Assembly (NCBI GenBank): GCA_027579435.1
Contig: JANBPK010000849.1
Span: 108,077 to 172,076 of the forward strand
Length of the DNA: 64,000 nt
DNA from: Candolleomyces eurysporus
Taxonomy: Eukaryota > Basidiomycota > Agaricomycetes > Agaricales > Psathyrellaceae
Reading direction: 5' to 3'
Notes under the pieces: generated by a model
The model's database searches: none
Seen by the model: only the letters and a program-made list of their open reading frames with translations
Told to the model about the DNA's origin: nothing
In this document: positions 56,266 through 64,000 of the stretch, one piece after another
How the letters are laid out: each line of letters begins with the position of its first letter
Numbering within the stretch: the first letter of the stretch is position 1
Made by a program: the position numbers and the translations under genes

Positions 56266-57899
56266 ATGTCTTAACATGGTCCTTAAAGAGTAATAACTTC
56301 TACTTGGTCAAAAGTGGGTTTTCTTCCTTTATAAGAGACTAAATGCCTTACTACAGTAATTTTAGGCCTGCACAAGCAAGTCTTCTTTTCTGAGAAAGTG
56401 CCATTGCAGTATCTCATTTGTTGAATAATACAATTGCAATTAACATTTTGAGTATGTTCTCAGACAAACNTTTTTTATGCCTCAGATAGGAGAAATGATT
56501 CCTCTCAGAAAAGAATTTAGAGCTCTTTTGGAAAGTCAAAAATGCTAAAGAAAAAATTTAGCAGAACAATCATTGACTTATCAAATCAGCAAAGAAACAA
56601 TCAACATCTACAACAATGTCAAGAATAATTTAAAAACCATCAAAAGCATTGTCTGACAAGACTAAGAGCAACTCCAAGAAGATTGGTGGTGCTTACTAAG
56701 AGATTAAGTACAAAGCAGAAGCCTTTTTGATGAGTACCTCTCCATTAAAATATTGAGACTGTTGGAAGAGAAAGAGTGGAGGGCCAATTTGTGCAAGCTT
56801 TGTAAAAATTATAGTCATGCTGCTTATCACCACAAATTCACAAAAAAAGAGNTTTTTTAACCAGCATTGAAAACCTTACCCAGAACCTCTTGCCTTAAAA
56901 AAAACCTTTGACCTCACCTTTATCAATGCTCTAGATGCTGCAGAAGAACTGAAAGAAGAGAAAATCAGAGAGTCATAGAGGGGGGGACACAAAGAAATGG
57001 GCTGCCAAGGAACCAACTTTAGACAAAAACAAATGGCCAATCATTTCAGCAGAAAAATGAGAGGCAATCAACAAGACTTAACAGACCAAACCATAGAGAA
57101 CATGGAATCCCAAAAAAATATTAACAAAAACATCTGGACTCTCAAAGAAGAAAAGAGACCTTTAAGACAACAAAGAAAGGAGAGAAAGAAAATGAGGAAG
57201 GAAAAGAAACCTGCTGCCTCAGATGGGAATAACAAAGATTGGGGATTTTGAGAAAGGAATTACAACAACAACCCCAACATATTAAAATAAAAACTTGAAG
57301 ATGGAATTTTGAGGATACAAAAGAGGTAATGTTACAGGTAATATGACTTTAAAGAACAAATTAGGACTTTTAGTGACCCGTCTAATACTTTAGATAAATT
57401 AATACAAGTGATTCAAAAGTTTGTTGATATGAGTCAATAGGATTTTTTTTCATTTTTATTGACTAAGTTTGACTTATACTAGTAGAACAATTCAATTTCA
57501 TTTACTTAGATACAATACTGAAAGAAAACAAGCTTTTTAGTTTATTCTCAAAATTCATTGATAATTTGTAACCCTCAAGCTTTATGCCCGGAACTGTCCA
57601 AATTTCCATCAACATTCAACATAACAATTAATATGATGAAACCATAATTTGCCTTACCATCATCAAACAATTGCTTTTCAACTACTCACACCCATCAAAA
57701 GTGATGTCACTCACATGAGCCCATCAAACTATTGACGTGACACAATGGTGATTTGAATGTCATATTCTGTTGAATTACATGCATGCCTTCCTTTCAAATG
57801 ACTCACCCAGTAACCACTCAACATGAACTTGATACACCAACNAAAAAACCAAATTATAGGCTACTATCTGGCAATAGGAAACATATCTGAAGCAGCCTG
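56266..57899. other. A/T-rich region with degenerate coding fragments
   Basis: On the plus strand 56740-57251 shows coding-like text: LLEEKEWRANLCKLCKNYSH (a Cys/His segment), then AAEELKEEKIRES and a Lys/Arg/Glu-rich ORF 56997-57251. It could be a retroelement gag or similar relic; not identified. Ns at 56470 and 56852 adjoin T-runs. Confidence 0.3.
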
Positions 57900-58320
57900 A
57901 AAGGAAAATGTCAATCCTCAGAAGGGACAGCGCATTGTAAAGCAGTTCAAAGAGATGGGTACCACTGCAAACAAACCAAAGCCTGAGCGTCCCAAGCTTC
58001 TCAGTAATGCTGACAAACATGCTATTATACAAGTTGCCAAGAAAAACCAACAGACACCCTTGGAAACACTCAAGCAGTATTCACCAGCCAACCCCTTGGT
58101 TTCAACTATCCAACATACTCTAGCCAGCCACAATTACCATCGATGGATGGCACAAAAGGTCATATTTCTTAACAAGAAGCAGAAGAAGGCACGTATGGCC
58201 TGGGCAAGGCATGACACATATATATACAGCACAGTTGGGAACACATTATTTTCTCTAATGAACGTTACATCTATTTTAATGACAGTAATGGCTATAATTA
58301 TGTTACAAGACATCTAAATG
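57900..58320 (+). pseudogene. Second Tc1/mariner transposase relic, N-terminal part
   Basis: The frame at 57955-58317 reads KPERPKLLSNADKHAIIQVA, then NPLVSTIQHTLASHNYHRWM and KARMAWARHD, typical of the DNA-binding half of Tc1-type transposases. In a shifted frame the sequence continues IYFNDSNGYNYVTRHL, the start of the catalytic domain. The rest is missing, and no inverted repeats were seen. It is a different lineage from the element at 48525-50147. Confidence 0.65.
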
Positions 58321-58957
58321 AAGATTGAGCAGAAAATTGTCTTAAACCAACCTAACTTGTTATCTATCTGATAAAAAACTATCACTTAAAGTTTATCCTG
58401 TATTTCTTTTTCCTCTTTTTTCCTGAAAATAGATAAAATCCTATAAAAATATTTTCTTTTTTTGTTTGTGTTATCAGAATTATTGAATGTGTAACAAATG
58501 TTGCCCTCTTAAGGATTTGGAGAATCTGTGAAGCAAGCTTGATTGCAATCAAACCATGAGAAGCTTGTGATAGGGATCTTCCTATTATATGGACTGGCTC
58601 TGCTTTAGCATCCACCACTATGCCAATCTGTGCTTTTTACTTTTCAAAAAGCTTCTATTTCTTTCTTGGCATCCCTGAATAACAATAGCTAGAAGAGTAT
58701 ACAAGGTTTGTTGTAAATAATGTTTGATTCATCTTTTTCTTTGCTCAAAACACCCAGCTATCACTACTTGTCTCATATTGCCTCATGCTGCTGGATGACA
58801 GTGCTAAGCTAAATTGAGCAACCTATCCAAAAAATGAGTCAGAAACGCTAAAAACCTAGGTGTATTTAGTAGAATACATCAACATTAATGTTTAGTTAAA
58901 CAAATTGTTATAATGATAGTAATTTATTTTGTAAGTATATCCCAAATAGTACAAGTC
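58321..58957. other. Intergenic AT-rich DNA
   Basis: No feature recognised apart from short ORFs. Confidence 0.45.
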
Positions 58958-60957
58958 TTAGTCTATATTAATGTATGCTTCATCTTCATCTTCATCTTTA
59001 CTGTCTATTACAGTAGGTATTGGTATTTTCTTTGCTTTTTCTTGCTGTTTTTTGATAATCCGTTTAGTATGCAGAAATAACATGGCATGCAAAAACCAGT
59101 TGAAATTAAAAATAGTCATTCTTTTGAAGATTGAATGAAAGCTTGCTACTCAAGCATTGAGTTGTTCACAAGCTTGAGTATTAAATGCATGCTTTGCATG
59201 TAGAGTCCCATTTGCATCTTCTTCAACTGTGATAAGATTGGGATTTGGGCTATTGGTAAGTGTAGGATTGCACTAAGTTCTACAGAGTTCATCTGATTGC
59301 TTGTGGTTGTTGTAATAATAAGTGTCCACAATAAACCTTGTTCCAGACCAAGTTGTTGCAAAGCTCCCATTGACTATAGCTGTTCTGAAAACTTGACAAG
59401 CTTTATCAATGCATATATAGCTGAGCCGTGATTCTGGGGTAGGAAAAGTGGTTTCAAGAAATCNTGAGAATTTTGGTAGGTGACTCAGAACAGTCAAATT
59501 TTGTTCAAGCAATCACAGTACCACATGGAGCACAAGCAATCTCAACACAGTAGTATTTAGAAAGCCCAAAGTAATGCTTTCGCTTGTCTTCATCTTCATC
59601 AGATTGAACATGGTCATAGGCCAGGTTTGTACGGTCAGCCTGATTTAGCCATTCAAGAGCTTCATTGGGCTGGCTTATCATCCAACATATTCCAAGAAGG
59701 TTGCTGCGGCTGTGGGAATCTTGGTATTTTTTCCACATAGATTAGTGTTTCACACAGGCATAAGTTTGAGTGACGCAGACTTTCTGACAGTCTAGATATG
59801 CACAATACTAGAAAAGTATATGTTAGTATTTTGAATAAGATAAAATGGCAACTTGAAAAACATATTGTTGGACCCATAACTATTCCATTTACCACCGCCA
59901 TTTTTACATCTTGATAATTGTCTAGTTGAGCAAGTTTTTGATCAGTAGCAAAGGTTTATGGATGGCTACACTCTGAGCAACTATGGCCATCAGATGTCTT
60001 GATAAGCCCACCAAAGCCAAGATGTAGATAAGCAAAGTAAGTAACTTCATCTATAGTGCAGTTTCCGGGAAGCAATAAATTGCCACCAGAATCTGATGCA
60101 ACCATGCAAAGTGATTTCTGGATAAAGACTTGCCAAATGTGACGTCGATTTATTTTGATGCCAGCTGCAAAGCCATAGCTATTATTAAAGCATTGTGTGA
60201 TTGAAGATGCAGAAGCATAATAGCTACACATGCTATTCAGCACAGAGTTTGAGAATTGCCTATCTACCCAAAGATTTTGGCCAATTTTCAAAACACTTGC
60301 AGCATTATTGTAACTGTGCTGCCAAGAAGTATCCAGAACCCGGTCATGGTCTGCATAGTAGAAAGTTGGACACTTGATGCATTCACTATGAACTATATAT
60401 GCATATTTGTGGACAGTTGTACCATTTGATTAAGGTTACTTGAGGAATGTTTTGATGTCGTGTCTTTTGAACTAGAGCATAAGCTTCACAGTTTTCAGTG
60501 ACACAGACATAATTAGATGGACAAATCATCAGCACAGGTTCAACAGCTTCATAGGAGACCGGCTCAAGTATGCCACGGTGCTTGATTTTTCCACTTGTAG
60601 TGAATAGAAATAAGTTGAGCTTCTTAACAATTTGATCAAGCTTTAGACCAATTGCTGTGATTTTTGCAGTATCATTTAAAGGCAAGCCTTCATTTTCTGT
60701 GAAAAGATCATTGGAGTTGCTGGCTAGACGTTTTTCAAGCATGCATCTAACAAAGGCACTCATCCATGTTGTGACTGTTTTTCTTTGCTCTCCTTGCTTG
60801 ATTGCAATCTGCTGTTGAGCATAAAGATTCAGCAGATTAGTGTTCTCCAAAAGACTGAACAAAATAGTCNAAAACTATAGCCAATGAGATATCTAAACCN
60901 AAAGTTTTGAGAGATAACTTGGTAAAAATCATGAAATGAGATATCAGAAAAAAGCAT
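58958..60957 (-). pseudogene. KDZ transposase with CxC-type cysteine clusters, decayed
   Basis: It starts at ATG 60957 (MLFSDISFHDFYQ) if the spurious Ns at 60870 and 60900 are ignored, and ends at TAA 58958-58960 (EDEDEAYINID). N-terminal half: KHRGILEPVSYEAVEPVLMI, then HSECIKCPTFYYADHDRV, which fits the CxC cysteine clusters that accompany KDZ transposases. Middle: SCSECSHP and KMAVVNGIVMGPT, resembling CxC6. C-terminal half: YYCVEIACAPCGTVIAW, WSGTRFIVDTYYYNNHKQSD, LCNPTL and FNTQACEQLNA, matching the KDZ catalytic region. Frameshifts (near 60425) and stops (near 59955, 59740, 59460) show it is inactive. KDZ elements (Kyakuja-Dileera-Zisupton) are DNA transposons common in Agaricomycetes. 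Confidence 0.7.
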
Positions 60958-60967
60958 AGAAAAAGTT

Positions 60968-61440
60968 TCAGCAGCCAAAGCACCAGAAATGAACAAAGCA
61001 ACTACAATGATGGGAGAGCATGTGAGAACTGGACCAAAGCAACTTAAAAAAAGTCAACAGATAGCCTATTATCCAATATTTTATGTTTGAATAAATAGGC
61101 TGTAGAGAGCACACAAGGGCAGTAAAGAGTACTCCAATTATAGCAAAAAGAATGCATAAAGTTGAATAAATAAAAGTAGCACCAGAAAAATCAAATGAGA
61201 ATAGCATAGCAAGGTTGCTATAGGCAGTTAAATAGAGCTCTGTGTTTGAATAAATAGGAGTAGCATCAAAAAAGTCAAATGAGAATAGCATAGCAAGGTA
61301 GCTATAGCCAGTTAAATAAGGCTCCATGTTTGAATAAATAGGAGTAGCACCAAAAAGGTCAAATGAGAGCAGCATAGCAAAAACAGAGCATAGAAGCAGA
61401 GCTAACAAAAGACAGTTAAAGATACATAGTAAAAGTTTCA
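60968..61440 (-). CDS. Hydrophobic repeat-containing ORF, doubtful gene
   Basis: An ORF on the minus strand from ATG at about 61440 (MKLLLCIFNCLLLALLLCSV) to the stop at 60968, 11 bp upstream of the KDZ start. It is very hydrophobic, with a signal-like start and repeated IYSN.E.YLT.YS.LAMLFSFDF segments. The repeats derive from an 84-bp tandem repeat (28 codons), which keeps the frame open automatically. It could therefore be a chance ORF; no family is recognised. Confidence 0.25.
61161..61381 (+). repeat. 84-bp tandem repeat, about 2.6 units
   Basis: Units start at 61161, 61245 and 61329 with TTGAATAAATAGGAGTAGCA. The period of 84 is exact. Single TTTGAATAAA words recur at about 61087 and 61437. 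Confidence 0.85.
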
Positions 61441-61479
61441 TATTTGAATAAAGAGAAACAAACTTCAATTTATAAGTAC

Positions 61480-63330
61480 TCACTTAGGCTTCTTGGACTT
61501 TTTGTGAGACCTCTTACCTTTGGAATCAACCAATTTCAACCAGTCCTGCAGCTTTTCATAGCTATACCCATCCTGGGTTTTAGAAATGCCATCTCAAAGT
61601 GCTATATCAGATAGAGCATCAAGCTTTTTTTTCAAGCCAGTCCACCATTTGACCATAGCGATTAATATGATAGTCAGTGCAAGACTTGTCATATTCCATA
61701 AGCTTCTTAAAAGAAGTGTTGTACTTGTGGTAGTTTGTTTTCCCCATCACAAGGTTAATGATCATTTCCTCTGTGACTTTGGAAAAATGAGAAAGACAGT
61801 CACCAGACAGTTTCAGGTCTTTCCAGGCTGAAATAGCCGTTTGAATAACCTTCTAACAGTGAAAAACCACATGAAGATCCCCTTTGGTGTGGTCCAAGAG
61901 ATAAGCAGGCTCCCTAGGGATGCTGCAAAGCTCAGCAAGCTCATCATTGAGCTCCATGTTATGAACTATAGAGGATATTTCCAGCGATGAAGGAGTTCCA
62001 CCATGAGAGGCAGGTGTTGTTGCATGAGTTGGAGGACCTGAGGCAATAGACACAGGTGTGATGGAACGTGAACGAGGAAAAGCAGAGAGTAGAGAAGGGC
62101 GGAAGGGAAGATCTGTGCCTAATTCAAAGTCACACTAAATCACACATGTTAGAATATCTCATGGTTCTGAAACCAAAGTCACAGACCTGAAGAATGTGCA
62201 AAGTAAGTTGGTCTCCTTCTTGGTCCCACTCAATTGCTTCATCATCCTCAATGGCAACCTGATAGGTGCTCATAGAAGCCCACTCAAAGCCCTTGTATAC
62301 ATAAATGAGAATATTCCTTCCATTATACTGTGGCTTCTACAAAGTCAAAGTGAACAAAAAAAACCCAAGATAGAGAAAGCAAACTCACTTGAAATGGAAG
62401 GGAATTTGCGCTGAAGCTTTTTGAAGATAGGTGCAAAGGTAGAAACAGTATCATACTCCTCTGAGTGAATAGAGTTTTTCTCAGCAAAGTTGAAGTCAGT
62501 GGGATTTGAGGAAGTGACATAGAGGCGAATGAGGCCAGTAGCCAGGGGCATTGCCTCTTCATTGGCATCCTCTTCCATATCTGCCAGCTGATTGGTATCC
62601 TGGCGACCTCGAAAGGTTCCTCCAGATGCCTTGGATGATCCATAAGCAGGCTGAGGACTGAGAGAGCGCATCTGAACATCTAAAACAAGGTTAAGTCTAG
62701 TTATATACTAGAATGAACAAGCTATACCTTTGGTACTCTTGGACTCTTCTTCAGCAGGTAAAGGCCTTTCTTTTGTCTAAAACACTTGTTAAGTCACTAT
62801 GCAAACATAATAAATAGCAACTTACAACTTTTGGACCCTTTCTTTTACTGGTTACACCTTTGCCCTTGACATCTTTTTCATTCTTATCTTTCTCATTCTC
62901 ATCCTCATTCTCATCCTCCCACCCCTCATCCTCATTTTCATTTTCATTCTTACTCTCCTCATTCTTCCTTTTTTTCCCATCTTTCTTCCCCTCTTTTATT
63001 TCCATCTCTTTCTCATCAGTCTCCTCTTCTTCAATCTCCTCATCAGAGGCTGCAAGAACAACCTCTGCTTGACGGTGCTTGCAGAAAGGAGGCTCTTGAG
63101 CACCAGCTCCACCAGCCCCAGCCTTGGACAAAGAGCAGGCAAGAGGAGCAACAGTGGCTCCAGACTTTGCAAGAATATCCTCAGCACTATTGTACATTAG
63201 TAGTGAATTAATTGAAGTCAAATATAGATAGACTTACCAAGGTTTTGAAGGCTTTTTGGCAGCACTCTTTTTAGGAGCACCAAGCTTCTTTGAGGCAGGC
63301 TTGGCTACTCTGAAAATATGAAAGAATAAT
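61480..63330 (-). pseudogene. Unidentified multi-exon gene, Lys/Glu-rich, with premature stops
   Basis: A consistent minus-strand exon series runs from about 63330 to TGA 61480-61482. Blocks: KPASKKLGAPKKSAAKKPSK, then SAEDILAKSGATVAPLACSL, a long Glu/Lys/Asn-rich part (62870-63070), MRSLSPQPAYGSS, LIRLYVTSSNPTDFNFAEKN, LDHTKGDLHVVFHC, KLSGDCLSHFSKV, YDKSCTDYHINRYGQMVDWL and a basic end HKKSKKPK. Introns with GT...AG borders separate the blocks. In-frame stops at 61853-61855 and near 61596 break it. I recall similar proteins in Agaricomycete repeat regions but cannot name a domain. The acidic/basic composition suggests a nuclear protein. It lies directly upstream of the KDZ relic on the same strand and could have belonged to the same element; that is inference. 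Confidence 0.5.
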
Positions 63331-63529
63331 CAGATTATATTCCATGAATAAGTAAAGAATGGTATTGTAGGAATGAGATATCATAAATAGTAAGGACCCA
63401 GAACACAAGCAACGAGGATAACAGGTCATTACACTGCCATCCTCATTGTTGCCAGCCAGGCATAGGAGTGGGCTTAAAGTGGTGGGGACAAGGGTGCACA
63501 CCAAGTCTCAGCCACAACTGTCAGGGTTG
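63331..63529. other. Upstream flank of the Lys/Glu-rich gene
   Basis: A first exon and start codon were not identified. No other feature. Confidence 0.3.
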
Positions 63530-64000
63530 CATTGGTCAACAATGGCCGTTGTTAGGATGAGGCCAGGCTTGAGGGTGGGCAACGAGGGCTGGCAGCAACC
63601 ATTGTAGTTGTGTTAGCTGTTGTCGGGATGGCACTGCCAGACGTTGAGGGTGGGCACCGAGGGCTAGCAGCGACTGTCATGACCATGGTTGGCTGTTGTT
63701 GGGTTTGCACCAGACATCGAGGGTGGGTGCTGAGGGGTCATGTTGGCCAAACAATGGCCATTGTCAGGATAGCACCAGGCTCGAGGGTGGGTGCCAAGGG
63801 CTAGCGGCACCAGACATTGAGGGTGGGTGCCGAAGGCCAGCAGCAACTGTGATGCTGAACGATGGCTGTCGTTGGGATGGTGCCAGGCCTGAGGGTGAGC
63901 ACTGAGGGCTGGCGGTGACCATTATGGTCACGTTGGCTGAACAATGGCCCTTTTTGGGATGGCGCCTGGTCGCGTTGGTTGTCAAAGGTGGGCGCTGGGG
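63530..64000 (+). repeat. GC-rich degenerate tandem repeat running off the right edge
   Basis: The word GAGGGTGGGYRCCGAGGGC (with variants) recurs about every 45-110 bp, at roughly 63572, 63648, 63719, 63782, 63820 and 63890, mixed with CAATGGCCGTTGT and GGGATGGCACCAG. CpG is more frequent here than in the preceding 25 kb. ORFs in it are products of the repeats. Confidence 0.7.

Noticed and set aside
56997..57251. Lys/Arg-rich 84-aa ORF as a real gene
   Set aside because: Composition is explained by A-rich DNA; kept only as a possible retroelement relic.
62860..63072. Plus-strand Ser/Phe-rich ORF
   Set aside because: Mirror of the Glu/Lys-rich coding region on the minus strand; composition follows from that.
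1..64000. CRISPR arrays, bacterial operons, tRNA or rRNA genes
   Set aside because: None seen; the intron structure and gene families are fungal.

Overview
The window is nuclear DNA of a filamentous basidiomycete, most likely an Agaricomycete. Genes carry many short introns of about 48-70 bp. The families present (Plavaka transposase, FunK1 kinases, a DUF6698-like protein, KDZ transposase with CxC clusters, and a RecQ-like helicase repeat) are typical of mushroom-forming fungi. No rRNA, tRNA or CRISPR array was recognised.

Layout. 1-27.5 kb is CpG-containing, gene-bearing DNA. It holds a partial unidentified gene, a FunK1 exon cut off by an 8.7 kb Plavaka (CACTA-like) element, an NAD(P)-dependent epimerase/reductase, a complete FunK1 kinase, a multi-exon protein with a Cys-rich tail, a small secreted Cys-rich protein and a 7TM membrane protein. 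The Plavaka element carries its transposase head-to-head with a DUF6698-like gene.

From about 27.6 kb to the right end the sequence is old, CpG-poor repeat DNA. It contains a decayed second copy of the secreted-protein locus, a SET-domain relic and a degenerate helicase gene split by a GC-rich repeat and by a 4.07 kb hAT element with an 8-bp target duplication. It also contains a Tc1/mariner element with 208-bp inverted repeats, two CACTG-ended MITEs with 3-bp target duplications, a Ty3/gypsy RNase H relic, a Tc1 relic, a KDZ transposase relic and a decayed Lys/Glu-rich gene. Inserted into this old DNA at 31.3-38.1 kb is a CpG-rich Ty1/copia element with two identical 246-bp LTRs.

The most unusual structure is inside that copia element. 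Its gag is split by a 186-bp insert that joins a second copy of the LTR end plus primer-binding site to an inverted, identical 131-bp piece of its own pol. A second notable signal is that the duplicated secreted-protein gene lost almost all CpG sites in one copy, mostly as TG or CA. This is what methylation- or RIP-like mutation of repeats would leave.

Single Ns mostly sit next to homopolymers. At several of them, deleting the N restores the reading frame, so apparent frameshifts there should not be read as biological.
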